Assembly (NCBI RefSeq): GCF_016287535.1
Contig: NZ_JAEFAJ010000004.1
Location: forward strand, 1 to 64,000
DNA from: Ruminococcus sp.
GTDB lineage: Bacteria > Bacillota > Clostridia > Oscillospirales > Ruminococcaceae
Length of the DNA: 64,000 nucleotides
Direction: 5' to 3'
Both the position numbers and the translations under genes were made by a program. Position 1 is the first letter of the stretch; each line of letters opens with the position of its first letter. The notes beneath the pieces are model-generated. The model made no database searches. It was not told the origin of the DNA and saw nothing but the letters and a program-made list of their open reading frames with translations. Below, piece after piece: positions 9,538 through 19,867 of this stretch.

Positions 9538-9546
9538 CTGTCATAA

Positions 9547-9573
9547 TGCACAGCCGCATGACTGTGCATTTGT
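9547..9573 (+). terminator. Intrinsic terminator
   Basis: TGCACAG-CCGCATGA-CTGTGCA then T-rich. Confidence 0.65.
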
Positions 9574-9657
9574 TTATTTTTTCATATTGAAAGTCCGTTG
9601 ACATTGATCCGCAAACAGGATATAATTTTATTAACAGCAAGCGTCAAGGAGGTTTGT

Positions 9658-10794
9658 ATGAAGTTTGTGCATTTGTCAGATCTTCACCTCGGAAAGAGGC
9701 TGAATGAGTTTTCACTCATAGAGGATCAGGAGTATATACTGCATGAGATATGCAGTATTATAGCTGTAGAAAAGCCGGATTTCGTCATTATAGCGGGGGA
9801 TATATACGATAAGCCGGTGCCTTCTGCGGAGGCAGTGCGCCTTTTTGATGATTTTCTCACAAGGATCTCGTCCATAACGGACCGTGTTTTCGCTGTGAGC
9901 GGAAATCACGACTCTGCGGAGCGGATAGCCTTCGGCTGCCACATAATGGAAAAGAGCGGCATTTATATGTCGCCTGTATACAACGGAAAGACAGTTCCTG
10001 CTGTTCTCAGCGACGAGTACGGTGAGTTCTGCGTGTATATGCTCCCGTTTATAAAGCCGCTTTCGGTACGGAGATTTTTTCCCGATACCGTTATAGAGAG
10101 CTATACCGACGCGGTAAATGCCGCTGTTGACGCAATGGATATAGATTTTTCAAAGCGTAATATAATCGTTACCCATCAGTTCGTGACCGGAGCGCAGAAA
10201 AGCGACTCCGAGGAGATATCAGTAGGCGGTACGGACAATGTTGACAGCTCCGCCTTTGACGGTTTTGACTATGTTGCCCTTGGTCATATCCACAGTCCGC
10301 AGAACGTGGGCAGTGAGCGCATACGTTACTGCGGTACTCCACTGAAGTATTCGTTTTCAGAGGCAAATCAGGTCAAGTCCGTAACCGTTGTGGAGATGCG
10401 TGAAAAGGGCAGTCTTGACGTCAGGACCGTTCCTCTTGAGCCTTTGCGCGATATGCGGGAGGTCCGCGGCACATTTGAGCGGATAAGCTCGGTCGAGTAC
10501 AGCAAAAAGGGCAATTCAGAGGATTATATGCGCATAATACTCTGCGATGAAGAGGAGATCCCCGAAGCTATGGGAAAACTCCGTACTGTATATCCTAATA
10601 TAATGATGATAGAGTACGACAACCGACGTACCCGCAGCGCTCATGACAGTATAGAAGCGGCGGAGGCAGAGAAAAAGCTGCCTGTCGATTTGTTTGAGGA
10701 ATTCTACAGGTTCAGCAACGGCGGAGATATGTCTGAGCCGCAGAGACAGCTCGTTCAGTCGCTTATCGGGAAGATATGGGAGGGAGAGCAATGA
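9658..10794 (+). CDS. sbcD: Exonuclease subunit SbcD
   Basis: MKFVHLSDLHLGKRL, AGDIYDKPVPS, VSGNHDSAERI, ALGHIHSPQ; AAGGAGG RBS before ATG 9658. Confidence 0.95.
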   Translation: MKFVHLSDLHLGKRLNEFSLIEDQEYILHEICSIIAVEKPDFVIIAGDIYDKPVPSAEAVRLFDDFLTRISSITDRVFAVSGNHDSAERIAFGCHIMEKSGIYMSPVYNGKTVPAVLSDEYGEFCVYMLPFIKPLSVRRFFPDTVIESYTDAVNAAVDAMDIDFSKRNIIVTHQFVTGAQKSDSEEISVGGTDNVDSSAFDGFDYVALGHIHSPQNVGSERIRYCGTPLKYSFSEANQVKSVTVVEMREKGSLDVRTVPLEPLRDMREVRGTFERISSVEYSKKGNSEDYMRIILCDEEEIPEAMGKLRTVYPNIMMIEYDNRRTRSAHDSIEAAEAEKKLPVDLFEEFYRFSNGGDMSEPQRQLVQSLIGKIWEGEQ

Positions 10795-13700
10795 GACCAC
10801 TAAGACTTGAAATATCAGGATTCGGTCCCTATTCGGGACTGACCGTTCTTGATCTCGAAGCTCTCGGCGACAAGGGTCTGTACCTCATAACCGGAGACAC
10901 AGGCGCAGGAAAGACCACCATTTTTGACGCTGTAACCTATGCGCTTTACGGCAGTGCCAGCGGTGAAAACCGCGACGACGACAGTATGCTGCGTTCCAAA
11001 TACGCTGCACTTGATACTCCCACATATGTGGAGCTTGTATTTGATTACGCCGGCAAGCGCTACAGGATAAGAAGAAATCCTGCCTATGAACGTCAGGCTA
11101 AGCGGGGCGGCGGAGTTGCGCAGCAGCCTGCAAGCGCGGAATTTGTTTATCCTGACGGCAGGGTATTATCCGGAAAAAGAGAGGTAGAAGCCGCAGTTGC
11201 TGATGTTATCGGACTTTCCGAGAAGCAGTTCAAGCAGATAGCAATGATAGCGCAGGGCGATTTTATGAAGCTCATAACTGAGGATACCTCACAGCGCCGT
11301 GAGATACTGCGGCATATTTTCAAAACAAGGAATTATCAGACTTTGCAGGAAGCTCTCAGACTGGAGAGCAGTACACTTAAAAGCGAGTGCAGCAGCCGCA
11401 GGGAAAGTCTCAGACAGTATGCCGGCGGGATAGTATGCGGAGATGATGACGAATACTCTGACGAGGTTGCAAAGCTGAAAGAGGAGCTTCCGCCCGCCGA
11501 GTTCGTCAGGGAGCTGATAAACAAGCTCATAACACGGGACAAGGCTCAGTCAGAGGTATATACCCGTGAAGGGGAGGAGCTTGATGAAAAGCTTGCGGAG
11601 GTAAACGGACGTATCTCAAAGGCGGAGGAAAAGGCAAAGCTTCTGGCTGAAAAGGAGCGTACTGCAAGGCAGCTGAGCGACCTGAAAAAACGTCATAAGC
11701 TCCTTGAAGAAGGCTTTGAGAAGGAAAAAGCCCGTCAGCCGGAGCTTGAAAAGGTAAGAAACGAAATAGCGGCTCTCGAAGCGGAAATGCCTCAGTACGC
11801 AAAGGCTGAGGAGCAGGAAAAGCTTCTTGCGGAAGTTAAGGAGTCGCTCAATGCTGTCGCTTCGGAGCTTGACAGCAGCATAGCTGAAAAGGATGACCGT
11901 GAGAAAAAGCGTTTATCGCTTAAAAATGAGCTTTCCGGACTGGAGGGTACAGGTGAGAATAAGGCGCAGCTGACGTTGGAGCGTGAAAGGCTTGTCAGCA
12001 GAGCCGAGGAGCTCTATAAGCTTTCAAAGCTTCTCACCGATTATGAGAGCGGCAGTATCAATTTTAGGGACAAAACTGCCGAATTCAAGGAGTATCAGGC
12101 TGAACACGACAGCCTTGTGAAAAAATGCGAGGCTCTTACGGGAGAGGTATACGCGCTGAAAAAACGGCGCTCCGAGATAGAAGGCTGCGACGCGGAAAAG
12201 GAAAAGCTCCTGCGCAGCCGCGAGGGGCTGAACAAGCGTCTTGCCGAACTGAAAGCTGTTTCGGCAGACATACAGGAATGGGAAAAACGCTGCAGCGAGC
12301 GTGAAGAAGCAGCCGGGCTTTATACTGATTCGGCAGATAAGGTGAAACGTCTTTCTGAAAAATATGAGCAGAACTACAGGGCATTTATCGACGACAGAGC
12401 AGGAGTGCTTGCTGAGGGGCTCAAAGACGGCGAGCCCTGTCCGGTATGCGGTTCAAGGGAACACCCTTCTCCTGCCAGAAAGCAGGTGGGAGCACCGTCA
12501 GAGCATGAGCTCGAAAGAATGAAGGCGGAGCTTGAAAAGGCACGCCGTACCGCCGAAAAGAACAGTACCGAAGCCTCTGCCGTCAAGGCAAAAGCAGACG
12601 AGCTTGAAAAGTCGCTGACCGCAAGACTGTCCGGGCTTCTCGGCTGCGGAATTGAAACCGGCGCGGAGCAGTGCGGAATGGAGCTTGAAAGCTGTACAGT
12701 GCAGCTCAGCGAGCTTGCAAAAAAGCTTACTGAAACTGAAAAGCTTATCTCCGAGAAAGAAAGGCTTACGGCTGAGATAGAATCGAAGGAAAAACAGGAA
12801 GAAGGTACTATGACGGCTGTATCGGAATCGGACAGAGAGCTGTCACAGCGCCGAAGTATGTGCGATACGGCTGACGGAATGCTGAAACAGCTCCGTGCGG
12901 CGGCAGAAAAGGGGATCGAGGAGACTATCGGTGACTGCCTTTTTGAAAATGCCCGTGACTGTATCGTTTCTGAAAGACTTGCTCTGAAAGCGAGAATGGC
13001 TGGCATAGAGTCGCAGCTTGCGGCTGAAAATGAAAGAGCTGCCCGCAAGGAAGAGCTTGAAAAGCTTATACCAGAGCTTGAGAACGGGATAAACGGGCTG
13101 AACAGCAGGTTAACGGAGCTGACCGCACAGAAGGCTGCTCTGGACAGCAGACTTAACGAAATGAGTATGCGTCTCATGGAGCTGCACAGCGGTCTGCGCT
13201 TTGAGAGCGGAGAGAATGCGGGTATCCGTATTGCTGCGCTGCAGAAGAGAAGTGCCGAGCTGAAGGCGGCTTACGAAGCTGCTGAAAAAGCGGTCAACGA
13301 CGGTGAAAAGGAATGTTCGGGATTGTCCGGAAAGCTGGACCAGCTAACTCTGCAGCTTGAGAATTACGGCGATTTGGACGCTGAAAGGGAGAAAGCCGAA
13401 AGGTCGCGGCTGACGGCTGAAAAGACGAATATTATGTCACAGCTGAGGCAGCTGCATACAAGAGTTACGATGAACAGTACAGCTCTTGATAATATTGTAA
13501 ACGGTTCATCGGAACTTATAGAGCTTGAAGCGAAGTACGCATGGGTGAAAAATCTTGCGGATACCGCTAACGGAAAGCTTTCCGAGCAGAGCAAGTTCAT
13601 GCTGGAGACCTATATACAGACCGCTTATTTTGACAGGATAATACGCCGTGCCAATCAGAGGCTGAGTGTTATGTCCGACGGACAGTACACACTTACAAGG

Positions 13701-14084
13701 CGAACGGAGTATGATGACAAGCGTACTCAGGTCGGACTTGAACTTGACGTTATTGACCATTATAACGGCTCGGTGAGGAGCGTAAAGACGCTTTCGGGCG
13801 GTGAATCCTTCAAGGCGTCGCTTTCGCTGGCGCTGGGACTGTCAGATGAGATACAGTGCTCCGCAGGCGGTATAAGGCTTGATACCATGTTTGTTGACGA
13901 GGGCTTTGGTTCTCTTGATGAGAATTCCATAGAACAGGCGATGAGGGCTCTTGCAGGTCTCTCCGACGGAAACCGGCTTGTGGGTATAATCTCCCATGTA
14001 CAGGCGCTGAAACAGCGTATCGACAAGCAGATCGTTGTTACAAAGGACAAAAACGGCGGAAGCCGTGCAGAGCTTATAGTATGA
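10791..14084 (+). CDS. sbcC: Exonuclease subunit SbcC (SMC-like ATPase)
   Basis: Walker A GDTGAGKTTIFDA, coiled coils, zinc-hook CPVCG, C-terminal TLSGGESFKASLSLALGLS / FVDEGFGSLDE; ATGA overlap with sbcD. Confidence 0.95.
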   Translation: MRPLRLEISGFGPYSGLTVLDLEALGDKGLYLITGDTGAGKTTIFDAVTYALYGSASGENRDDDSMLRSKYAALDTPTYVELVFDYAGKRYRIRRNPAYERQAKRGGGVAQQPASAEFVYPDGRVLSGKREVEAAVADVIGLSEKQFKQIAMIAQGDFMKLITEDTSQRREILRHIFKTRNYQTLQEALRLESSTLKSECSSRRESLRQYAGGIVCGDDDEYSDEVAKLKEELPPAEFVRELINKLITRDKAQSEVYTREGEELDEKLAEVNGRISKAEEKAKLLAEKERTARQLSDLKKRHKLLEEGFEKEKARQPELEKVRNEIAALEAEMPQYAKAEEQEKLLAEVKESLNAVASELDSSIAEKDDREKKRLSLKNELSGLEGTGENKAQLTLERERLVSRAEELYKLSKLLTDYESGSINFRDKTAEFKEYQAEHDSLVKKCEALTGEVYALKKRRSEIEGCDAEKEKLLRSREGLNKRLAELKAVSADIQEWEKRCSEREEAAGLYTDSADKVKRLSEKYEQNYRAFIDDRAGVLAEGLKDGEPCPVCGSREHPSPARKQVGAPSEHELERMKAELEKARRTAEKNSTEASAVKAKADELEKSLTARLSGLLGCGIETGAEQCGMELESCTVQLSELAKKLTETEKLISEKERLTAEIESKEKQEEGTMTAVSESDRELSQRRSMCDTADGMLKQLRAAAEKGIEETIGDCLFENARDCIVSERLALKARMAGIESQLAAENERAARKEELEKLIPELENGINGLNSRLTELTAQKAALDSRLNEMSMRLMELHSGLRFESGENAGIRIAALQKRSAELKAAYEAAEKAVNDGEKECSGLSGKLDQLTLQLENYGDLDAEREKAERSRLTAEKTNIMSQLRQLHTRVTMNSTALDNIVNGSSELIELEAKYAWVKNLADTANGKLSEQSKFMLETYIQTAYFDRIIRRANQRLSVMSDGQYTLTRRTEYDDKRTQVGLELDVIDHYNGSVRSVKTLSGGESFKASLSLALGLSDEIQCSAGGIRLDTMFVDEGFGSLDENSIEQAMRALAGLSDGNRLVGIISHVQALKQRIDKQIVVTKDKNGGSRAELIV

Positions 14085-14118
14085 AAAAGTCCGCAGTTCT
14101 ATTACTGCGGACTTTTTG
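14084..14118 (+). terminator. Intrinsic terminator after sbcC
   Basis: AAAAAGTCCGCAGT..ACTGCGGACTTTTT. Confidence 0.8.
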
Positions 14119-14344
14119 TATGATGTTTGCTTTGTGCACAATGTATAAAGCACCTGCAAAAAGGGTGCATTAAAGCCCTGTTTTATGGTTGGTGAAAAGG
14201 GAGATTCTGTTATTTCTCACAAAAATCTGGTTGCTGGTGCTCAGTTTGTTGATTTTTTATTTCCGAAATGATATAATTATATTGTTGAATTCATTTTTTT
14301 GTAAAAATTGAAATGCAGAAAATGAGACATGGAGTGATAACAGA

Positions 14345-16225
14345 ATGAAAATGACAAGATGTCCCGAAAAGCATCTTTATGATGCTGATAAATACGAGAC
14401 CTGTCCCTACTGCTCAGGAGAAAACGGAGCGGCAGAGCGTGGTAAAGCTCCCAAGAAAGCAAAGATCGTGAAGGTAAGGGCTGTAAAGGCTCATCCCCCT
14501 GTTGAAGCAGAGGTAAAGCCGGTAGAAGCAAAGCCCGTACAAAAGCCTGTTGAAAATATGCCCGAAGCTCCCAAAAAGGAAGTCAAGGCAGAGGAAAAGA
14601 AGCCTGAGCCTCCCAAAAAGGAAGTCAAGGCAGAAGAAAAGAAGCCGGAAGTTCCCAAAAAGGAAGTCAAGGCAGAAGAAAAGAAGCCGGAGCCTCCCAA
14701 AAGGGAAGTCAAGGCAGAAGAAAAGAAGCCGGAAGTTCCCAAAAAAGAAGTAAAGGCAGAGGAAAAGAAGCCGGAAGCTCCTAAAAAAGAAGTAAAGGCA
14801 GAAGAAAAGAAGCCGGAGCCTCCCAAAAAGGAAGTCAAGTCAGAAGAAAAGAAGCCGGAAGCTCCTAAAAAAGAAGTAAAGGCAGAGGAAAAGAAGCCGG
14901 AAGCTCCCAAAAAGGACGTAAAGGCAGAGGAAAAGAAGCCGGAAGCTCCTAAAAAAGAAGTAAAGGCAGAGGAAAAGAAGCCAGAAGCTCCCAAAAAGGA
15001 CGTAAAGGCAGAGGAAAAGAAGCCGGAGCCTCTCAAAAAGGACGTAAAGGCAGAGGAAAAGAAGCCGGAGCCTCCTAAAAAGGAAGCCAAGGCAGAGGAA
15101 AAGAAGCCGGAGCCTCCTAAAAAGGAAGTAAAGGCAGAGGAAAAGAAGCCGGAAGCTCCTAAAAAGGAAGTCAAGGCAGAGGAAAAGAAGCCGGAAGCTC
15201 CCCAAAAGGAAGTCAAGGCAGAGGAAAAGAAGCCGGAAGCTCCCCAAAAGGAAGTCAAGGCAGAGGAAAAGAAGCCGGAGCTTCCCGAAAAGGAAGTCAA
15301 GGCAGAAGAAAAGAAATCCGAAGCTGATCTCAAGGACGATTACGAGAAATACGGCGATCTTATCCATGATGAGAATATCGAGATAGATGATGTTTACAAT
15401 ATGGCTATCGACAAGAACGGTACCCTTGTAAAGTATGTAGGTACTACCGAAGCCATTACTATCCCTGACAAGGTAAATGTCATAGGAAAATATGCTTTCC
15501 GCGGAAACGAGACAGTAAAGCGTATCGTCATGTCGGACAGCGTCCGTGTTATAGATAAATTTGCATTCTGTCACTGCTTCAACCTCGAAGAGATAGTTTT
15601 TTCACGGAATCTTGAATCCATAGGCGAAAACGCATTCCTGAAATGCCTTAATCTCAAGGAACTCAGCTTCCCTGAGTCACTTAAAAGGATAGGCAAGGGC
15701 GCTTTCGGACGCTGCAATTCCCTTGAAAGTGTTATACTGCCGGCTTATCTGCAAAAGATAAGTGATCTTATGTTCTTTTCATGCAAGCGTCTCAGAAGAG
15801 TTGTTTTCTCAGGTGCGGTGGAAGCCATAGGAAACGCGGCTTTTTCAGAGTGCTACAGTCTTAAAAAGGTCATTATCTCGGATTCAGTGGTAACTATCGG
15901 TGAAAGTGCATTTTCATGGTGCAGATCCCTGGAGTCAGTGACTATTCCGGACAATGTTAAGACTATCAGCAACTGGGCGTTTTACGGCTGTCAGAATCTT
16001 ATGGATCTGAAAATAAGTATGTATACAAAGGACATCAAGGAGGACGCATTCTGCGGCTGTGAGAGCCTTTGCAATATTAATATCAGCGAGTTTGAAGATA
16101 AGAATATCCCGCTTGACCTTATAAGAAAAGGCCACAAGCAGACCATAAAGATACTTAAACAGATAAACCGTAAAAAAGCGGAGCGCTATGCCCGCGAGCA
16201 CGGTTTCAGTACATTGTTTATATAA
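14345..16225 (+). CDS. Zinc-ribbon / charged tandem-repeat / BspA-type leucine-rich repeat protein
   Basis: N-terminal CPEKHLYDADKYETCPYC zinc ribbon; 18 x 14-aa PEAPKKEVKAEEKK repeats; C-terminal LRR_5 repeats (IGKYAFRGNETVKRIVMSDSV...). Confidence 0.85.
   Translation: MKMTRCPEKHLYDADKYETCPYCSGENGAAERGKAPKKAKIVKVRAVKAHPPVEAEVKPVEAKPVQKPVENMPEAPKKEVKAEEKKPEPPKKEVKAEEKKPEVPKKEVKAEEKKPEPPKREVKAEEKKPEVPKKEVKAEEKKPEAPKKEVKAEEKKPEPPKKEVKSEEKKPEAPKKEVKAEEKKPEAPKKDVKAEEKKPEAPKKEVKAEEKKPEAPKKDVKAEEKKPEPLKKDVKAEEKKPEPPKKEAKAEEKKPEPPKKEVKAEEKKPEAPKKEVKAEEKKPEAPQKEVKAEEKKPEAPQKEVKAEEKKPELPEKEVKAEEKKSEADLKDDYEKYGDLIHDENIEIDDVYNMAIDKNGTLVKYVGTTEAITIPDKVNVIGKYAFRGNETVKRIVMSDSVRVIDKFAFCHCFNLEEIVFSRNLESIGENAFLKCLNLKELSFPESLKRIGKGAFGRCNSLESVILPAYLQKISDLMFFSCKRLRRVVFSGAVEAIGNAAFSECYSLKKVIISDSVVTIGESAFSWCRSLESVTIPDNVKTISNWAFYGCQNLMDLKISMYTKDIKEDAFCGCESLCNINISEFEDKNIPLDLIRKGHKQTIKILKQINRKKAERYAREHGFSTLFI
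14561..15316 (+). repeat. In-frame 42-bp tandem repeat, 18 copies (14 aa each)
   Basis: Units PE(A/P/V)P(K/Q)(K/R)(E/D)VKAEEKK counted from the translation; 18 x 42 = 756 bp. Confidence 0.95.
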
Positions 16226-16260
16226 TAAAAAACGGGAGTTTTTAGCTCCCGTTTTTTATT
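16226..16260. terminator. Bidirectional intrinsic terminator
   Basis: AAAAAACGGGAG-TTTTTAG-CTCCCGTTTTTT. Confidence 0.8.
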
Positions 16261-16285
16261 TATATGAGAAGTGAAATGAGAAGTG

Positions 16286-17875
16286 TTATGTTCTTTCGAT
16301 GTAGCCGCCGGTTTCAGACTTGTTTTTTTCACCGAAGCCTCCGGGAAAGCCGCCGTCCTGACCGCCCATGAAGCCGCCTTTTCTGCCGCCGGACTGGTTT
16401 TCACCGTTCTCGCCGGGAGTAGAGTTTTCATCGGGCTTTTCACCGAAATCTTTACGCTCTCTGAATTTTTCAGTAGCTCCGGATTCAGCGTCAAATCCCT
16501 CCGGAGGTGTGAAATCGCCGTCCTTGAAGCCTTCGGGTGGTGTGAAGTCTCCGCCTGTGAATCCCTCAGGAGGTGTGAAATCACCGCCGGGAGTTCCGTT
16601 AAAGCCGCTGTTTCCGTCCCTGCCGCCTTTGAAACCGCCCATTCCGCCGGGATCTCCCATCATGGACTGAGGTATCTCGTCGACCTCTTCGCCGTTGACA
16701 ATGATAGTGCCGCCGTTGAATTCGGCTGAAGTCTCATAGTCGAAAGAGGAAAGCTGAGCAGTAACGTCGATAGTACCGCCGTTTACGATTATTTTTCCGT
16801 TTGAGTCAACGCCGTCGGTATCGCCCTGACCCATAGTTATCTTTGTATCGCCGCCGTTGAACTCAATAATGATATCGCAGGCAGTGCTCTTGCGTGAAGC
16901 GTTGATACCGTCGTCGGAAGCGTCGATAGTGATATTTCCGCCGTTTATCTGAACATAAGTAGCTTCAATGCCCTCGGAGGAGGTGATATCGAAGGTACCG
17001 CCGTCTATCTGGACATAGGTTGTGCCTTGTATGCCGTCACTTGCGGAGTCTATCACAAAGCTGCCCTCTGCGATATAGATCTGACCGAGGGTATCGTCGT
17101 CGGAATTCTCGCAGTGGAAGCCGTCCTTGTTGGTCTTTATGGTGAAGTCGCCGTTATATACGGACAGTGAATCGTTTGCCTCAAAGGCGTCCTTAGCGGA
17201 GGTCACCTTGTATGTACCGCCTGTGATCTTGAGATCGTCCTTGCAGGATATTCCGTTTGCGTATGCGGAGTATACCGTAAGAGTGCCTGTACCATTGAGC
17301 ACAAGGTCTGATTTCGAGTAGATGACCGCATCGGTATTGGTTTCGCTGTCAGCCCTGAACTCCTTGTTCACGGCAAGTGAGCTTTCCTTTGCTGTAGTGG
17401 TGACAAATACCTTGTCCGCTGATACTACATATATTGCAGGAAAGTCGTCATTTTCTATCTCAGCTCCGTCAAGCACCAGCTGTACCTTTGCCTCCTTGCC
17501 GGCGTCGACCTTTATAGTGCAGTTAGAAGCGCTTCCGCTGAGGATATATATGCCTTCCTCGGTGATATCAATGGTTTTTCCGTCCTCTGCTGTCAGCTTC
17601 ACAGCCGCAGCCGTATCCGGCGACTGAGTGAGGTCACGGTCTGAAAAGATATTCGACGTATCTATGACAGCTGCGGACAGGCTCTTGTTTGAGGTCTTTG
17701 CTGCCTTAGATGCTGTAGCCGCTTCACCGGCATCCTCTGCTTCATTATATGTATTAGCCGTATTCTTTATTACAGCGGAGCCTGAACCGTTCTGATCCGA
17801 GCAGCCTGTAAAGGCGCTGAGAGCCAAGGTAAGGAACGCCAGTCCGGCGATAGTTTTTTTCCATGTATTTTTCAT
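16286..17875 (-). CDS. Lipoprotein with DUF4353-type carbohydrate-binding domain
   Basis: Signal peptide/lipobox LSAFTGC; repeated beta-helix-like segments (ILNGTGTLTVYSAYANGISCKDDLKITGGTYKVTSAKDA); C-terminal GGDFTPPEGF repeats. Confidence 0.8.
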   Translation of the reverse strand: MKNTWKKTIAGLAFLTLALSAFTGCSDQNGSGSAVIKNTANTYNEAEDAGEAATASKAAKTSNKSLSAAVIDTSNIFSDRDLTQSPDTAAAVKLTAEDGKTIDITEEGIYILSGSASNCTIKVDAGKEAKVQLVLDGAEIENDDFPAIYVVSADKVFVTTTAKESSLAVNKEFRADSETNTDAVIYSKSDLVLNGTGTLTVYSAYANGISCKDDLKITGGTYKVTSAKDAFEANDSLSVYNGDFTIKTNKDGFHCENSDDDTLGQIYIAEGSFVIDSASDGIQGTTYVQIDGGTFDITSSEGIEATYVQINGGNITIDASDDGINASRKSTACDIIIEFNGGDTKITMGQGDTDGVDSNGKIIVNGGTIDVTAQLSSFDYETSAEFNGGTIIVNGEEVDEIPQSMMGDPGGMGGFKGGRDGNSGFNGTPGGDFTPPEGFTGGDFTPPEGFKDGDFTPPEGFDAESGATEKFRERKDFGEKPDENSTPGENGENQSGGRKGGFMGGQDGGFPGGFGEKNKSETGGYIERT

Positions 17876-18072
17876 TTATATGCACCCTTTCATATATTTG
17901 AGTGTGGCTTTTGTTTCCATGGTTATAATATACACCTGTTTTTTGTGAATAAGCGTATTGTCAAGTGAAATAAAACGGAAAGCTTTGTGTGAAAAAAAGC
18001 CCGAATGTGGAATTTGCCGCATATAATCTGACAGAAATGTGAAAAAAACACATTTTTTTGCAAATTTGACTA

Positions 18073-18101
18073 TTGACAACCCGTATCAAAAGTGTTATAA
18101 T
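18073..18101 (+). promoter_or_regulatory. Sigma-A-type promoter of asnS-asnA
   Basis: TTGACA (18073-18078), 17-nt spacer, TATAAT (18096-18101). Confidence 0.85.
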
Positions 18102-18107
18102 ACAAAC

Positions 18108-18430
18108 AACAAATGCAGCGACGGAGAGAAGTATCACAGAAATTCGTTCCCAGAGAGTGCGGGCATGGTGCGAGCCGCATATCAGAGTCTGTGTGAATAA
18201 CACTCCAGAGCAGCAAACCGAAAGGGTGCGTTTTTTGGTGGGCTTGCCTAAGGGCGGTTTTCTGAAAGGGGTGCTGTTTATAAAAAACAGTCCAGCATCT
18301 CAGGTATCCGAGTAGGGGCGACGTGTCCCGCACGTTACAGCGGCTCAAAAGTGATCGCTTTTGCGGTAATTCAGGTGGCACCACGGGTATTATGCCCCGT
18401 CCTGTAGTTTCAGGACGGGGCTTTTTGTAT
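18108..18430 (+). promoter_or_regulatory. T-box leader upstream of asnS
   Basis: T-box core CAGGTGGCACCACGGG (about 18372-18387) followed by terminator CCCCGTCCTG..CAGGACGGGGCTTTTT; candidate AAC (Asn) specifier in GTGAATAACACTCC. Confidence 0.9.
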
Positions 18431-18475
18431 TCCTGCTCGTCCTGTGCGAATTATATAATGAAAGGAAAAATTATT

Positions 18476-19846
18476 ATGAAGCACATTGATGTAAAGGAGA
18501 TAATCTCCACAAAGGATTATGTAGGCAAGCAGGTGACTGTATGCGGCTGGGTACGTACCTCACGCAACTCCAAGAGCGTTGCCTTCGTAGAGGTAAACGA
18601 CGGTACCTCTCTCAAAAATGTTCAGGTCGTAGTTGACAAGGGCGACAGCGACTTCAGGGAGCCGAGAGTAGGTATGTCCGTAAAGGTAACAGGTACCGCA
18701 GTTGAGGGAAGAAACGAGACTATCGAGATAAACGCTGCTCCAGAGGGCATAACCGTACTGGGCGACGCTCCTACAGACTATCCCCTCCAGAAGAAGGGAC
18801 ATACACTTGAATTTCTCCGTACTATCCCTCATCTCAGAGGCAGAACGAATACATTCAACGCAGTATGGCGTGTACGTTCCGTACTTGCTGCTGCTATACA
18901 CGAATACTTCCAGACACACAACTATGTATACGTAAATACTCCTCTTATCACAGGCAGCGACTGTGAGGGCGCAGGAGAAATGTTCCAGGTAACTACTATC
19001 GGCTACAGCAAGGACTACAAGAATGAGGAGGAGTATTACGCAAACGACTTCTTCGGCAGAAAGGCAGGACTTTCCGTATCCGGACAGCTTGAAGGCGAAA
19101 TGGCTGCAATGGCTATGGGCAAGATATATACCTTCGGACCTTCATTCAGAGCCGAGAACTCAAATACGCCCAAGCACCTTGCCGAATTCTGGCACGTTGA
19201 GCCGGAGGTAGCCTTCGCAGAGCTTGACGACGTTATCGAGATAGCTGAGAATATGCTGAAATATGTTATCCGCAAGCTCCTTGATACCTGCCCTGACGAT
19301 ATGCAGTTCTTCGACGCTCATTTTGAAAAGGGACTTATCGAGCGTCTTGAGGAGCTTATCTCCCACGACTTCGCAAGAGTTACCTACACAGAGGCTATCG
19401 ACCTCCTCAAAAAGTCAGGGGAGAACTTCGTATACCCTGTAGAGTGGGGCTGCGACCTCCAGACAGAGCACGAGAGATACCTCTCCGAGAAGGTATTCAA
19501 GAAGGCAGTATTCGTAACTGATTATCCCAAGGACATAAAGTCCTTCTATATGAAGCAGAACCCCGACGGAAAGACAGTTGCGGCTGTTGACCTCCTTGTA
19601 CCCGGAGTAGGCGAGATAATCGGCGGCAGTGAGCGTGAGGCTGACTATGAGAAGCTTATCGCTGCTATGAACGAGAGAAAGATGAACCTCGACCTCTACA
19701 GTGACTACCTCGACCTCAGAAAGTTCGGCAGCGTACCTCACGGCGGCTTCGGTCTCGGCTTTGAGAGACTTATAATGTATACAACGGGTATGGCAAATAT
19801 CCGCGACGTTATACTCTTCCCGAGAACAGTGGGTTCTATCAGATAA
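18476..19846 (+). CDS. asnS: Asparaginyl-tRNA synthetase
   Basis: Class II aaRS motifs (FRAENSNTPKHLAEFWHVEPE, GGFGLGFERLIMYTTGMANIRDVILFPR); start MKHIDVKEI at 18476. Confidence 0.95.
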   Translation: MKHIDVKEIISTKDYVGKQVTVCGWVRTSRNSKSVAFVEVNDGTSLKNVQVVVDKGDSDFREPRVGMSVKVTGTAVEGRNETIEINAAPEGITVLGDAPTDYPLQKKGHTLEFLRTIPHLRGRTNTFNAVWRVRSVLAAAIHEYFQTHNYVYVNTPLITGSDCEGAGEMFQVTTIGYSKDYKNEEEYYANDFFGRKAGLSVSGQLEGEMAAMAMGKIYTFGPSFRAENSNTPKHLAEFWHVEPEVAFAELDDVIEIAENMLKYVIRKLLDTCPDDMQFFDAHFEKGLIERLEELISHDFARVTYTEAIDLLKKSGENFVYPVEWGCDLQTEHERYLSEKVFKKAVFVTDYPKDIKSFYMKQNPDGKTVAAVDLLVPGVGEIIGGSEREADYEKLIAAMNERKMNLDLYSDYLDLRKFGSVPHGGFGLGFERLIMYTTGMANIRDVILFPRTVGSIR

Positions 19847-19867
19847 TATAACGGCAAAGCCGTTAAA

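Noticed and set aside
12374-13177. 267-aa minus-strand Ser/Phe-rich ORF
   Set aside because: Antisense of the sbcC coiled-coil; no start context or domain.
14561-15316. Possible CRISPR array
   Set aside because: Repeats are contiguous 42-bp coding units with no unique spacers.
14491-15333. 280-aa minus-strand ORF of SSAFTSFLGASGFF repeats, and the 14840..15574 ORF
   Set aside because: Mirror translations of the 42-bp in-frame repeat; the sense frame has a zinc ribbon and LRR domains.
18323-18475. N-terminal extension of asnS in the ORF track
   Set aside because: Covers the T-box terminator; the canonical AsnRS start with RBS is at 18476.
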